Assembly: GCA_947585115.1 (NCBI GenBank)
Contig: CANPWW010000004.1
Span: 1 to 64,000 of the forward strand
Reading direction: 5' to 3'
Origin: an uncultured Monoglobus sp.
Lineage (GTDB): Bacteria; Bacillota; Clostridia; Monoglobales; Monoglobaceae
DNA: 64,000 nt
Shown here in pieces: positions 27,163 to 37,180 of the stretch. The position numbers were made by a program, and so were the translations under genes. Numbering within the stretch: position 1 is the stretch's first letter; every line of letters begins with the position of its first letter. The notes beneath the pieces are model-generated. The model saw only the letters and a program-made list of their open reading frames with translations, searched no databases and was not told where the DNA came from.

Positions 27163-27659
27163 TGCTCCGCGATATAGGCGCGGCTTATAACAATAGGCTC
27201 GGTGGGTGTTCCGCCCTCGGGGCCGACCCTGCGAACACTCAGAAAACCGTCGACCACATCCATGCCGTCGATAACCTTTCCGAACGCGGCGTATTGGCCG
27301 TCAAGAAAATCGGCGTTGTCGTAGCAGATAAAAAACTGACTGCTGGCCGAATTCGGGTTCATGGCGCGCGCCATCGAGACAACGCCTCGGGTATGGCTGA
27401 GAGTGTTGTCAGAAAAGCCGTTCATCGCGAACTCACCGGGAATATTCTCGCCGCTGCCGCCCGTGCCGTTTCCGTTGGGGCAGCCGCCCTGAGCCATAAA
27501 TCCGTCAATCACGCGGTGGAACGTCAGTCCGTCATAAAACCCGTTTGACACAAGATTAATAAAATTTTCCACAGTCTTGGGGGCGTACTCGGAATACAGC
27601 TCTATCGTGAACTCACCGCCGTTTTCCATCTCGAACTTTACAATGTTTTTTTCACTCAT
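27159..27659 (-). CDS. Cyclophilin-type peptidyl-prolyl isomerase
   Basis: 166 aa. Cyclophilin motifs: ENFINLVSNGFYDGLTFHRVIDGFMAQGG (catalytic Arg and FMxQ), SMARAMNPNSASSQFFICYDNADFLDGQYAAFGKV. No signal peptide, so it is cytoplasmic. It catalyses proline isomerisation in protein folding. It sits 19 bp after a secreted PrsA-like foldase, so the pair covers inner and outer compartments. Ribosome binding site GAGG precedes ATG 27659. Confidence 0.93.
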   Translation of the reverse strand: MSEKNIVKFEMENGGEFTIELYSEYAPKTVENFINLVSNGFYDGLTFHRVIDGFMAQGGCPNGNGTGGSGENIPGEFAMNGFSDNTLSHTRGVVSMARAMNPNSASSQFFICYDNADFLDGQYAAFGKVIDGMDVVDGFLSVRRVGPEGGTPTEPIVISRAYIAEQ

Positions 27660-27678
27660 AATGATTACCTCACTTTTT

Positions 27679-28755
27679 TTATTGTTCGGCGGACTCGGCC
27701 GCCTCTTTTGCCATATTTATCACGCTGTCGAAGTTGAGCATCTCGGCCGCGTTTTCCGCGATTTTTATGTCCGACTGCGCTTTCCAGTAATTTCTGAGCT
27801 CATACGCGCCGCATACACGCTTGATTGTGTGATAGCCGTAATCCGACTTGACTATATCGCTTATTTGGTCTATGCCGAGCGCGAACGCCGCATCCTCAAA
27901 TGAGCTTACCATTTCTCCTCGCGTAAAAGTATAGACATAATTCTTATCTTTCTGCGAATCCTCGTTATACTCGCTCATAAGCGCGGTGAAATCCTCTCCG
28001 CTTTTGGCTCTCTGATTTACCTCGGCCGCGATCGTCATCGCGTCGCCCTTTGAGGTATCGTTTAATATCAGTATCTGGCGCACCGACGCGCCTCTGTCGT
28101 CCGCGTATTCGGAAAGGACCGACGGGTCGGATAAATATCTTGTCGGATTTTTCTGAAAGTCCTCGGCAACGTCGTCAAAAACAGCGATATCGGTATATAC
28201 TTTTTTATACTGTTCCGCGCCGCTGATTCCCAGCGCGTTGGCGGTTTTCTTAAATCCGTCCTCGCCGCTTCTTTCAATCGCGTCGTCAACAAGGCCCGAG
28301 GCTGTCTTTTCGGCCTCCGAGACAGAATAACCCGCCTCCTGCGCCTTTTGCCTGAACGCCGTGTCCGCAACCGCGTCGGCTATGGCGGTTTCAGTTACCT
28401 TCTCGGAAATCGGTTTGCCGCCCGATTCGCTGCTCCAGTCAAATGTTGAAAAATCCGCGTTAGGGTCCGAGGCGTACATCTGAACGACCGCCTCGTTATA
28501 GATATAGTATCCGAAGTCCTCGGGCTTAAGTTCCTCGCCGTTCACGACCGCGGCGACTCCGTTTGGAAGATCGGCGCTGTTTTCGATGCTCTCAGCCGCC
28601 GAAACAGACGGAACGGACGCTTCGCTGTGCTCGGACGCTGTTTGCGTTTTGCCTCGCTCGGTAAAAGCGCCGCTGTCGGTGGCGGTTTTTCCGCAGCCCG
28701 CGAGAGCGAGACACATACAGACCACAAATACGGAAATTATTGTTTTAAATCGCAT
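27679..28755 (-). CDS. PrsA/SurA-like peptidyl-prolyl isomerase lipoprotein
   Basis: 358 aa. The lipoprotein signal MRFKTIISVFVVCMCLALAGC places it outside the membrane with Cys near residue 21. A Ser/Glu/Ala linker leads to a SurA_N-like helical chaperone region (NGEELKPEDFGYYIYNEAVV onward) and a parvulin-type domain (VRQILILNDTSKG ... SGEDFTALMSEYNEDSQKD ... FEDAAFALGIDQISDIVKSDYGYHTIKR). It likely helps exported proteins fold. It lies between the serine hydrolase and cyclophilin genes in one operon. Confidence 0.88.
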   Translation of the reverse strand: MRFKTIISVFVVCMCLALAGCGKTATDSGAFTERGKTQTASEHSEASVPSVSAAESIENSADLPNGVAAVVNGEELKPEDFGYYIYNEAVVQMYASDPNADFSTFDWSSESGGKPISEKVTETAIADAVADTAFRQKAQEAGYSVSEAEKTASGLVDDAIERSGEDGFKKTANALGISGAEQYKKVYTDIAVFDDVAEDFQKNPTRYLSDPSVLSEYADDRGASVRQILILNDTSKGDAMTIAAEVNQRAKSGEDFTALMSEYNEDSQKDKNYVYTFTRGEMVSSFEDAAFALGIDQISDIVKSDYGYHTIKRVCGAYELRNYWKAQSDIKIAENAAEMLNFDSVINMAKEAAESAEQ

Positions 28756-28776
28756 TTGATCACCTCAAATTATTTG

Positions 28777-30171
28777 CTATTTGCTTTGAGCAAATCCATT
28801 GAATTCGTTAAACAGCGTTTCCTCGGTTTTTCTCATAAACACCGTGACCTCGCTGCCGCTGAACGAAAGCTCAATAAATATTTTTCCCGCGCACTCGCCA
28901 ATTAGGTTGGCTTTTATAATAAGAATATTCTCACCGCACCAGCCCGCCGATGCCGCGTACGGGCAGTTATATTTTACAAATCCGCCGAATCTCAGCTCGC
29001 CGAATCCGAATCCGATGCTTTGAATACCGTCGGAAAACTCAAGATTGATCGAGCCGCTGTCCGAATTCGCGGCTATGCGCATGGCTTTGAGCCCGGGCTT
29101 GTTGTCGGCAAATTCGTATATTTTATCAATATCGTATGTATCTCTATTCTCAAGGGGCATGACAGCGAGGTCTTTTTCAAGCGATGAGAGGTCAGCGCGC
29201 TCAAAGCCGCCGTCCAAGGTGTCATACACCTCGTCGAAAAACGCGTCGAATATGCGCTGGATTCCGCCTTTTCTATCGGTCAGATCGGCCGTTGTGACAA
29301 AAATCAGGTCTTTTTCGGGGAAGCAGACCGCGAGCTGACCCGCGAGACCGTACATCATAAAGCCGCCGCGCTGTGTGCGCCATATCTGATAGCCGTAGCC
29401 CTGCTGCTCGGCGGGAAAATATCCCTTGGCATGGTTCGGCACTTGAAACGAAGTCATCTCCTGCACGTATCCGGCGGTCAAAAGCCGCTTTTCGCCCGAG
29501 ACGCCGCCCCGCATCAGCATATCGGCAATAATAAGCAGATCATAGGGAAGCGCCAGCAGTCCGGAACCGCCCTGGCTCACGCCCTCGCCGTCAGGAATAA
29601 AATACGCCTCATCCGAGATCATCAGCCCCTTATCGCGCACATAGTCGATAAGACGCTTTCCTGTCCGTTTTTCAACCAGAGCTGCCAAAACGTGAGAGGC
29701 GCTTGTGTCATATGAAAAAATCGTGCCGGGCTTATGCGACGGAGTTTTTGTGAAAAAGCTCTTGACCCAGCCTTTGCCGCTGTATTTGTCATAGGTCGTG
29801 CCGTCGTGGGGCGTCGTCATAGTAAGCATGTGGCGGATCGTCGTTTCTCGAAGATACGGATGGGCGCCGTCCTCGGGCATAAACTCGGGGAAATAATCGC
29901 AGATCTTGTCGTCAAGCCCGATATCCCTGTCAAATATCATCATTCCTATCGCGATCGCCGTAAGGCTCTTGCTTATGGAAAACATGCGGTGGAGCGAGTT
30001 TTTGCCGTAAGGCTCGTAATATCCCTCAAAAACCAGCTTTCCGCCGCGCATTATCAGAACGCTGTGCATATCGAGCTCGTCTTTTTCAAGCCTTTTTATA
30101 AATCCCTCTATGCCCTTCGGGCTGATGCCGACGCTTTCCGGCGCCGCCTTTTCAAACTTCATTTTAATCAC
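28777..30171 (-). CDS. Beta-lactamase-family serine hydrolase (class C fold)
   Basis: 464 aa. The N-terminal 330 residues are a beta-lactamase/penicillin-binding-like domain: the nucleophile motif SISK (in LHRMFSISKSLTAIAIG), a YDTSASH motif at the YxN position, and a late region GLAGQLAVCFPEKDLIFV. No signal peptide is evident, so it is probably cytoplasmic. The C-terminal 130 residues look like an added beta-rich domain. Likely an esterase or peptidase; true beta-lactamase activity is unlikely. Start is uncertain: GTG 30171 fits AGGG 6 nt upstream; ATG 30162 is the alternative. Confidence 0.85.
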   Translation of the reverse strand: MIKMKFEKAAPESVGISPKGIEGFIKRLEKDELDMHSVLIMRGGKLVFEGYYEPYGKNSLHRMFSISKSLTAIAIGMMIFDRDIGLDDKICDYFPEFMPEDGAHPYLRETTIRHMLTMTTPHDGTTYDKYSGKGWVKSFFTKTPSHKPGTIFSYDTSASHVLAALVEKRTGKRLIDYVRDKGLMISDEAYFIPDGEGVSQGGSGLLALPYDLLIIADMLMRGGVSGEKRLLTAGYVQEMTSFQVPNHAKGYFPAEQQGYGYQIWRTQRGGFMMYGLAGQLAVCFPEKDLIFVTTADLTDRKGGIQRIFDAFFDEVYDTLDGGFERADLSSLEKDLAVMPLENRDTYDIDKIYEFADNKPGLKAMRIAANSDSGSINLEFSDGIQSIGFGFGELRFGGFVKYNCPYAASAGWCGENILIIKANLIGECAGKIFIELSFSGSEVTVFMRKTEETLFNEFNGFAQSK

Positions 30172-30209
30172 TTTTATCCCTGTCCTTTACTTAAATTTGC
30201 AATTAATAA

Positions 30210-30238
30210 ATATTAACATAAAGAACAGATGTTGTCAA
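30210..30238 (-). promoter_or_regulatory. Vegetative promoter of the serine hydrolase-prsA-cyclophilin-cca operon
   Basis: Minus strand consensus TTGACA (30238-30233), 17-bp spacer, TAATAT (30215-30210), with a leader of about 30 nt. Confidence 0.75.
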
Positions 30239-30308
30239 TAAAAAATGTTCATAAAAACACACGGCCAAACCATGGAAATTTCAGCTTGCCCGATAGGTCG
30301 GCAATTTT

Positions 30309-30338
30309 TAAAACCTCCCTCTTTTTCATAGAGGGAGG
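30309..30338 (-). terminator. Terminator after the large stalk-domain protein
   Basis: Stem CCTCCCTC/GAGGGAGG (30314-30321 with 30331-30338) followed on the minus strand by TTTT. A second small hairpin CCCCG-TTTA-CGGGG region at 30352-30366 encloses the gene's stop codon in its loop. Confidence 0.75.
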
Positions 30339-30357
30339 CAAGAGTATATATCCCCGT

Positions 30358-32925
30358 TTACCGGGGGATTGCAATAGGGAGGTTGGCTTTTATGATCATC
30401 GAGGCGTTATTGCTGATAGTGCCGAAATTTTCCTCGAAAAGCACCCAGCTGTTTGTTTCCTCGTCAAGATAATATTTCTTGTCGTTCAAAACCTGAGAAT
30501 TGCCGCCTTCTATCGTTGCCGCTCCGTCCCATATAAGGCGCGGCTCGGAAACGTTTGTGTCAAACATGACAACCTCAACTCGGTCGTCTCTGTAGCCTTC
30601 TCTGTAAATAACATAATATTTTGAACCGTTTTCGGGAAGCTTCGGATAGTCGTCAATATACGCGCATCTTGAGGCATCGTCCCAGCTTACCCTGTATCCG
30701 AGCGTCTCGCTCAAGAATCTGAGCGGTATCATTGTACGGTCGCCGCACAGCTCGGGAGCGGCATCAAGTGTAAAGTCTTTTCCATTTATAACTGCGGTAT
30801 CGCTGCCCAAAGTAAACGAAATCATGCGGTTCTCGTCATATGCCGTCGCTGTCTGTGTAAAGTTGTTCCAGTTTACATTTAAATTCAGAGCCTCAAAAAT
30901 TTTTCGCATCGGAACAAGTGTGCGGTCGCTCACCAATATGGGGTCAACGTCAAATTCCAAGAATTCTCCGTTTAATGATACCAGTATTTTATCGAGAGTC
31001 TCGTCTGTATCGGCGGCCCAAAGCGGCTCGTGCCAAGTTTTTTCATCGGCGCTGAACAGACGCTTGCCGCTTTGCAGAGTTACAGTACATTTACCGTCGC
31101 TCTCAACAGCTTTCAGCGGAAACTCGTCAAAGTGGCTTTTTCCGGTGTAACAAAAATTATTGTCCAGGAAATATATGTCGCTGCCGACCGTTTTAAAGTT
31201 TCCCTGAAAATTCGGGTTCGCGTCCCACGCTTTGAAGCGCAGCATATAACCTCTGTTGGTCTTTGTCACCTCGAAATTATCGAGATTGCCTGACAGTAAT
31301 TCCTTTGTCGCCTCGTCCGCCTTTTCGCTGTACTCGTCAAAATATTTGTTGTATATGGTGTCATAATCCGGGAGCATGGTTCTGTTGCTCGTCAAAAATA
31401 TCATATCCGGCTTTGCGTCGGAAATTCTGAAAGCGTTTGTCACTCCGCCTAAGTAATTTACAGGAAGCAGCGTTTCGAGCGTGAACTCGGTCGTGCTTCG
31501 CGGCGGCAGCTCGGCATAAGCGCAGATATCGGTCACAATATTTGTGCCGTGGCCGCCTTTGGCTATGATCGGGCGTTCGCCGCGGAGACTGCCGTCTTTA
31601 TTTTTCATAGTTACAATAATATCGGCCGAGGTCGACGCGTCATAATTAAAATATCTCGTCTTTTCTCCGTTATTTGTGATTTTGAGATTATACCTTGTGG
31701 TGACGCCGTAGTTTCCCATACTGCACCCGAAGCCCTGATTGTCCTTTTCGGGTGACAGCTCATAATTCGGGATATAATTTTCCTTTGAGAAACCAGACTC
31801 CGCTACATATTCGCGGGTGTCGCTGTGCCGAGTGTCAAATATCCATGTGTCGCTTTTCTTATTCTTAGGCACGCTTGAGCCGTAAAACTCAAGCTTTGAC
31901 GGGTCGTAATACTTAAAAGCCAGCATGTCGGACTCGGCGGTTGTATACTTTGCCCATATGTCATCCTGCGGATTTAAATTCGTGACCCAAGAGTTTAAAA
32001 CAACATCATCGGGCGTGTATTGGTTTTTAAATTTAACGGGAAGATACTCTCCATTGGCAATTGTGTCGTCTATCTCGTATTCAAGATCGGTCTCGACCTC
32101 GGGCAGGCTGTCGGCCACGCCCTTTAAGCATCTGTCTCTGAGATATGAGCCGAACGCGACATTATCTCTTTTAAAATCAGAGCGATCTCCGATTTTTCCG
32201 TCCTTTGAGCGGAGCTCTGCAACGTTCATATCGACTTTTCCCGAAAGCAGCTCGGTGTCGGCTGTCATAAAGACCGGCAGTATCATGGCGCATGCCGAAT
32301 AGTTGTCGATAAACTTGCTGAGCCAAACCGTCTCACCCTTTTTGATGCTGACGGTTTTGGGTGAGTATCCGCTGTTTTTAAACACAACGTCGGAATTCAG
32401 CATATAAATATCGTGGTCTGTCATGGTAGCGACCGCGTTTTCCGCGCCCCATGTGGGAAAAACATATTTCATATTTCCGCTTTCGTCAATGTACCTTTTG
32501 ACCTTGGGGGTCTCAAACGCGGCTCTGTTTATTCTGAGGACCGAGTCCTCCTTTGCGGTTATCTCAAGATCAAGCTCGACGTCAAACCCGAGACCGCGGG
32601 GATTATAGCTCTCGTCGTAGCCGTAGGTGTAGTTGATATGCGACAAATATATGTAATACCTGTCGGGCGTTAAATCAAGGTTTGACATGGTGTATCTCGG
32701 ATTCGGATTCGACGAGTCGGCGAGATACTCTCTGAATATGCCCTCCGTGTTGTTGCAATATATAAACTTTCCGCCACCGACAGGCTCGAAATATAATTCC
32801 GCGGGTTTTATTTCTTCCGCGCAGCATATACTTGACAAGCCCGGCATAAACAGTATAATAGATAGTATAAAGGCTGCGAACACGGCCGCTTTGGGAAACG
32901 GGATCTTAATAGATTTTGTTCTCAT
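30358..32925 (-). CDS. Large exported protein with C-terminal stalk (Cu-amine-oxidase N-like) domain
   Basis: 855 aa. A Sec signal peptide (IPFPKAAVFAAFILSIILFMPGLSS region, then CCAEE) starts the protein. Residues about 35-580 are a long beta-rich region with no family I recognise (many YxxY and acidic turns; AELPPRSTTEFTLETLLPVNY). Residues about 650-780 hold the stalk domain: ISLNGE-like start, PILVSDRTLVPMRKIFEALNLNVNWN, then LCGDRTMIPLRFLSETLGYRVSWDD. A short beta tail ends with MIIKANLPIAIP. Stalk domains commonly display surface or wall proteins in Clostridia. ATG 32925 has AAAGGA upstream. Monocistronic, between two terminator or divergent regions. Confidence 0.75.
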   Translation of the reverse strand: MRTKSIKIPFPKAAVFAAFILSIILFMPGLSSICCAEEIKPAELYFEPVGGGKFIYCNNTEGIFREYLADSSNPNPRYTMSNLDLTPDRYYIYLSHINYTYGYDESYNPRGLGFDVELDLEITAKEDSVLRINRAAFETPKVKRYIDESGNMKYVFPTWGAENAVATMTDHDIYMLNSDVVFKNSGYSPKTVSIKKGETVWLSKFIDNYSACAMILPVFMTADTELLSGKVDMNVAELRSKDGKIGDRSDFKRDNVAFGSYLRDRCLKGVADSLPEVETDLEYEIDDTIANGEYLPVKFKNQYTPDDVVLNSWVTNLNPQDDIWAKYTTAESDMLAFKYYDPSKLEFYGSSVPKNKKSDTWIFDTRHSDTREYVAESGFSKENYIPNYELSPEKDNQGFGCSMGNYGVTTRYNLKITNNGEKTRYFNYDASTSADIIVTMKNKDGSLRGERPIIAKGGHGTNIVTDICAYAELPPRSTTEFTLETLLPVNYLGGVTNAFRISDAKPDMIFLTSNRTMLPDYDTIYNKYFDEYSEKADEATKELLSGNLDNFEVTKTNRGYMLRFKAWDANPNFQGNFKTVGSDIYFLDNNFCYTGKSHFDEFPLKAVESDGKCTVTLQSGKRLFSADEKTWHEPLWAADTDETLDKILVSLNGEFLEFDVDPILVSDRTLVPMRKIFEALNLNVNWNNFTQTATAYDENRMISFTLGSDTAVINGKDFTLDAAPELCGDRTMIPLRFLSETLGYRVSWDDASRCAYIDDYPKLPENGSKYYVIYREGYRDDRVEVVMFDTNVSEPRLIWDGAATIEGGNSQVLNDKKYYLDEETNSWVLFEENFGTISNNASMIIKANLPIAIPR

Positions 32926-33027
32926 ATAATTCAGTCCTTTCGGATTTTGTCCTTATGTTTTATATGACGACAAAACACAAGATTTTGTTCCCAAAATTTC
33001 AAAAAAATTTTTACACGGAGAAATATT

Positions 33028-35031
33028 ATGGCTGTGACTATTGCTCTCGCGGGGAATCCGAACTGCGGAAAAACCACGATATTTAACGCTCTGACGGGCT
33101 CCGACCAGTATGTGGGAAACTGGCCGGGCGTTACCGTTGAGAAAAAAGAGGGACGGCTGATCTATAACCCCGAGATCACGATCGCCGATCTGCCCGGTAT
33201 CTACTCGCTCTCGCCTTACACTCCCGAGGAGGTCGTGGCGCGCAACTATCTTATAAAATCACCGCCGGACGTTATTTTAAACATACTGGACGGCACAAAC
33301 ATTGAGCGAAATCTATATCTGACGACCCAGATACTGGAGCTCGGAATACCGGTCGTGGTGGTTATAAACATGGCGGACGTTATAGAAAAACGCGGCGATG
33401 TCATTGACCTTAAAAAATTTTCAAAGGCGTTGGGCGGATGCCCGGTATTTGAGACATCGGCGCTCAAAGGCGGCGGCCTCAGACGCGCGATAGACGCCGC
33501 GGCGGATCTGGCGGGAAAACCGTCGAACGTGAGGCCTCTCGGCTTTTCGGCTCCGGTCGAGGAGGCGGTTCTCGCTATAAAAAACCTGATATCCGACGCG
33601 CCTAAGGCGCAGAGGCGTTTTTTTGCGGTTAAAATTTTTGAGCGCGACGAGCGGCTCAGCGAGCTTATAGGCAATGTTCCGCAAAACGACAAAATAGAAA
33701 ACATAATCAAAAAGACCGAAAATAAAATGGGCGACGACAGCGAGAGCATAATCATAACCGAGAGATACGCGAAAATCTCGTCGATCATCAAGCAGTGTTA
33801 TGTTAAGCGCAGGATAGGCGACAAGGTATCGGAGCGTATCGACAGCGTGCTAACAAACAGATTTGCCGCTCTGCCCGTTTTCGCGGTTGTTATGTTTCTG
33901 ATGTATTACGTCTCAGTGACATCGCTGGGCGCGATGTTTTCGGGCATAATCGAGGATAATATTTTCGGCGAATCGGGAATCGTTCCGGTGGCCCTCCGCG
34001 CTTTTTTGACAAATATCGGCACTCACGAAGCGCTGATCTCGCTTATAATCGACGGAATTATCGCGGGCGTAGGCTCGGTTTTGAGCTTTGTTCCGCAGAT
34101 CATGCTGCTGTTTATCTTTATGGCGTTTCTTGAGGACTGCGGATATATGTCCCGCGTGGCCTTCATAATGGACGGAATATTCAGAAAAATCGGACTTTCG
34201 GGCAAGTCGTTCATTCCCATCATAATCGGAACCGGCTGCGGCGTGCCGGGAATTATGGCATCGCGCACTATTGAAAACACAGCCGAGCGGCGGCTCACAA
34301 TAATCACCACAACATTTATACCGTGCAGCGCGAAGCTGCCGATGATCGCGCTGTTTTCGGGCGTGTTCCTCGGCGGCGCGTGGTGGGCGGCTCCGCTTTC
34401 GTATCTGATCGGCGCGCTGGCTATCATAGTCTCGGGCCTGATACTCAAGAGAACAAAGCTGTTCTCGGGTGACTCTACTCCGTTTATTATGGAGCTTCCG
34501 CCCTATCATCTGCCGATCCCGAAAAACGTGTTCAAAAGTATGTGGAACCGCGTTTCATCGTTCGTGAAAAAGGCAGGCACAGTTATACTTCTCTCAGCCG
34601 TTGTGATCTGGCTTTTGTCAAATCTCGGATTCAGCGGCGGTAGGTTCGGCTTTACCGATGATTTCTCAAAGTCGATCCTGTCATACATCGGTCAGGGTTT
34701 TTCTTGGTTCTTTGTTCCGCTGGGTTTCGGGAACAGAGAAGCAGCGGTGGCCGTGCTCTCGGGGCTTATCGCTAAAGAAAACGTTGTCAGCACCCTTGCC
34801 GTGCTGTACTCCGGCACCGATCTGAGCGCGGCGCTGAGCAGCGCTTTCACGCCCGTTTCGGCCTTCGCGTTCCTGATATTCAATCTGCTGTGCGCGCCCT
34901 GCGTCGCGGCAATGGCGGCTATCGCCAGAGAAATGTCAAGCAAAAAATGGACGGCATTCGCGCTGGCCTATCAGACAGGCTTCGCCTACATAATCGCATT
35001 TCTGATCTACCAAATAGGCTCTCTATTCTGA
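33028..35031 (+). CDS. feoB: Ferrous iron transporter FeoB
   Basis: 667 aa. An N-terminal GTPase domain (GNPNCGKTTIFNALTG P-loop, VEKKEG switch, DLPGIYSLSP, NMAD as G4, and a SALKGGG G5 region) is followed by a short helical domain and then about nine membrane helices including two gate motifs (GTGCGVPGIMASRT and LLCAPCVAAMAAI). It imports Fe(II) through the inner membrane. Usually feoA accompanies it; none is adjacent. CGGAG precedes ATG 33028. It is 43 nt ahead of the redox fusion gene, consistent with a shared iron/oxygen-stress role. Confidence 0.95.
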   Translation: MAVTIALAGNPNCGKTTIFNALTGSDQYVGNWPGVTVEKKEGRLIYNPEITIADLPGIYSLSPYTPEEVVARNYLIKSPPDVILNILDGTNIERNLYLTTQILELGIPVVVVINMADVIEKRGDVIDLKKFSKALGGCPVFETSALKGGGLRRAIDAAADLAGKPSNVRPLGFSAPVEEAVLAIKNLISDAPKAQRRFFAVKIFERDERLSELIGNVPQNDKIENIIKKTENKMGDDSESIIITERYAKISSIIKQCYVKRRIGDKVSERIDSVLTNRFAALPVFAVVMFLMYYVSVTSLGAMFSGIIEDNIFGESGIVPVALRAFLTNIGTHEALISLIIDGIIAGVGSVLSFVPQIMLLFIFMAFLEDCGYMSRVAFIMDGIFRKIGLSGKSFIPIIIGTGCGVPGIMASRTIENTAERRLTIITTTFIPCSAKLPMIALFSGVFLGGAWWAAPLSYLIGALAIIVSGLILKRTKLFSGDSTPFIMELPPYHLPIPKNVFKSMWNRVSSFVKKAGTVILLSAVVIWLLSNLGFSGGRFGFTDDFSKSILSYIGQGFSWFFVPLGFGNREAAVAVLSGLIAKENVVSTLAVLYSGTDLSAALSSAFTPVSAFAFLIFNLLCAPCVAAMAAIAREMSSKKWTAFALAYQTGFAYIIAFLIYQIGSLF

Positions 35032-35074
35032 ATATAATTTAATTTAAAATAAATAAAGACAGGAGGTAATTTTT

Positions 35075-37168
35075 ATGGCAATCTACAAATGCGCGGTATG
35101 CGGCGCGATTTTCGACGAGGAAAAAGAAGGCAAATCAATATCCGAAATATCGGTCTGCCCGGTTTGCAAACAGCCCGCGTCAAATTTTGTTTTGGCCGAG
35201 GAGACAAAGCCCGCGCCCGCTGCCGCGTTTGAGGGCGATCTCGCCTACGATCCCGCATATCTCCGCACCGGAACCGACAGCCGCTATATGGACGCGATCC
35301 ACCAAATGGCAGTCAGCGGCAAGTATATCAGCGCCGCGATGGGTACCCTTCTTCCGCTGCCGTCGTGGGACGATATTTTATTGCTCGGCGCTCAGCTGGA
35401 TCCGCCGCCCATGAATGACGGAGACGATATTGACACAAAGACCGTTATCGGCAAGCACGCCAAACATCCGATGGTTCTTGAAAGCCCGGTCTATATTTCA
35501 CACATGTCGTTCGGCGCGCTCTCAAAAGAGGTAAAAATAGCGCTGGCGAAGGGCTCCGCCGCGGCGAAAACAGCCATGTGCAGCGGCGAGGGCGGAATCC
35601 TGCCCGAAGAAAAGGCCGCGGCATATAAGTACATATTTGAGTACATACCCAACAAATACAGCGTGACCGACGAGAATCTCAGAACATCAGACGCGATAGA
35701 GATCAAGATCGGGCAGGGCACCAAGCCCGGCATGGGCGGACACCTTCCCGGAGAAAAGGTGACGCCCGAGGTCGCAAAGATTCGCGGCAAGAAAACCGGC
35801 GAGGACATTCAAAGCCCGAGCAAATTCCCCGAGATCAATTCAAAAGAAGATCTCAGGGCAATGGTTGACATGCTGCGCGAACGCTCGGGCGGCAGACCGA
35901 TAGGCATAAAGATCGCGGCAGGCAGGATCGAACGCGACCTTGAGCACTGCGTATACGCGAACCCAGATTTTATCACGATAGACGGGCGCGGAGGCGCCAC
36001 CGGCTCAAGCCCCCTGATGCTCCGTGATTCGACGAGCGTGCCCACGATATACGCGCTGAGCCGCGCGAGAAAATATCTTGACTCGGTCGGCTCGGATATA
36101 GCGTTGGTTATAACTGGCGGGCTGAGAGTATCGTCCGACTTCGCGAAGGCTCTGGCTATGGGAGCCGACGCCGTGGCTATAGCAAGCGCGGGACTTATCG
36201 CGGCGGCATGTCAGCAGTACAGAATATGCGGCAGCGGAAACTGCCCCGTGGGCGTCGCCACTCAGGACCCCGAGCTGCGCAAGAGGCTCAATGTAGACCC
36301 TGCGGCGCAGAGGGTCGCGAATTTCCTGAACGTATCGCTGGAGGAGCTTAAAACCTTCGCGAGGGTTACCGGACATAAGTCCGTGCACGATCTGTCGCTT
36401 GACGATCTTATCACGATCAACGAGGATATCGCCAAATATACCGGCATCGCACACGGCGGTCTGCCGACCGGAACAGAGAATATAAAGAAAACAAAGGAGG
36501 CAAAATCAATGAAAAAATATAAATGCAAGGTATGCGGAGAAATTTTTGAGGTCCCCGAGGGAACCGAGCCCGTCTGCCCGCTCTGTAAATCAACGGGAGA
36601 CAAGCTTGAGGAGATCAAAGACACACCCAAAGCGGGAAAATACGCGGGAACTCAGACCGAGAAGAATCTGCACGAGGCGTTCGCGGGCGAGTCGATGGCG
36701 CGAAACAAGTACACTTATTTCGCCTCAATAGCCAAAAAAGAGGGCTACGAGCAGATGGCGGCGCTGTTTTTAAAGACCGCCGAAAATGAGAAAGAGCACG
36801 CCAAGCTGTGGTTTAAAGAGCTTGACGGTATCGGAAACACTCCCGAAAATCTTAAAGCTGCGGCCGACGGCGAAAACTACGAGTGGACCGATATGTACGA
36901 TGGGTTCGCTGTTACCGCCGACAAGGAGGGTTTTCCGGAGCTCGCCAAAAAATTCAGAATGGTCGCGGCGATAGAAAAGCACCACGAGGAACGCTACAGA
37001 GCCTTACTCAAAAATATCGAAACCGCGCAGGTATTTGAAAAGAGCGAGGTCAAGGTGTGGGAGTGCAGAAACTGCGGACATATCATTGTCGGCACAAAGG
37101 CGCCCGAGCTGTGCCCCGTATGCCTCCATCCGCAAAGCTTTTTTGAGATCAACTGTGAAAATTATTAA
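35075..37168 (+). CDS. Rubredoxin - glutamate-synthase FMN domain - rubrerythrin fusion
   Basis: 697 aa with five modules: rubredoxin-like zinc/iron ribbon (C6, C9, C28, C31); glutamate-synthase large-subunit FMN domain (about 70-465) with [23 protein letters not shown] and the C-x5-C-x4-C cluster [12 protein letters not shown]; a second rubredoxin (C484, C487, C501, C504); a ferritin-like rubrerythrin domain (about 520-650) with ExxH ligands in [23 protein letters not shown] and [10 protein letters not shown]; and a C-terminal rubredoxin (CRNC ... CPVC). Rubrerythrins reduce peroxide; the FMN domain may pass electrons. In-frame ATG 36509 has a perfect AAAGGAGG 8 nt upstream, so a separate 219-aa rubrerythrin may also be made. 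No stop separates the parts. Confidence 0.9.
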   Translation: MAIYKCAVCGAIFDEEKEGKSISEISVCPVCKQPASNFVLAEETKPAPAAAFEGDLAYDPAYLRTGTDSRYMDAIHQMAVSGKYISAAMGTLLPLPSWDDILLLGAQLDPPPMNDGDDIDTKTVIGKHAKHPMVLESPVYISHMSFGALSKEVKIALAKGSAAAKTAMCSGEGGILPEEKAAAYKYIFEYIPNKYSVTDENLRTSDAIEIKIGQGTKPGMGGHLPGEKVTPEVAKIRGKKTGEDIQSPSKFPEINSKEDLRAMVDMLRERSGGRPIGIKIAAGRIERDLEHCVYANPDFITIDGRGGATGSSPLMLRDSTSVPTIYALSRARKYLDSVGSDIALVITGGLRVSSDFAKALAMGADAVAIASAGLIAAACQQYRICGSGNCPVGVATQDPELRKRLNVDPAAQRVANFLNVSLEELKTFARVTGHKSVHDLSLDDLITINEDIAKYTGIAHGGLPTGTENIKKTKEAKSMKKYKCKVCGEIFEVPEGTEPVCPLCKSTGDKLEEIKDTPKAGKYAGTQTEKNLHEAFAGESMARNKYTYFASIAKKEGYEQMAALFLKTAENEKEHAKLWFKELDGIGNTPENLKAAADGENYEWTDMYDGFAVTADKEGFPELAKKFRMVAAIEKHHEERYRALLKNIETAQVFEKSEVKVWECRNCGHIIVGTKAPELCPVCLHPQSFFEINCENY
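36493..36511 (+). promoter_or_regulatory. Internal ribosome binding site and start for a stand-alone rubrerythrin
   Basis: AAAGGAGG (36493-36500), 8-nt spacer, ATG (36509-36511) in the frame of the fusion gene. The following residues [10 protein letters not shown] are a normal rubrerythrin N-terminus. Confidence 0.7.
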
Positions 37169-37180
37169 TACTTCATATTT

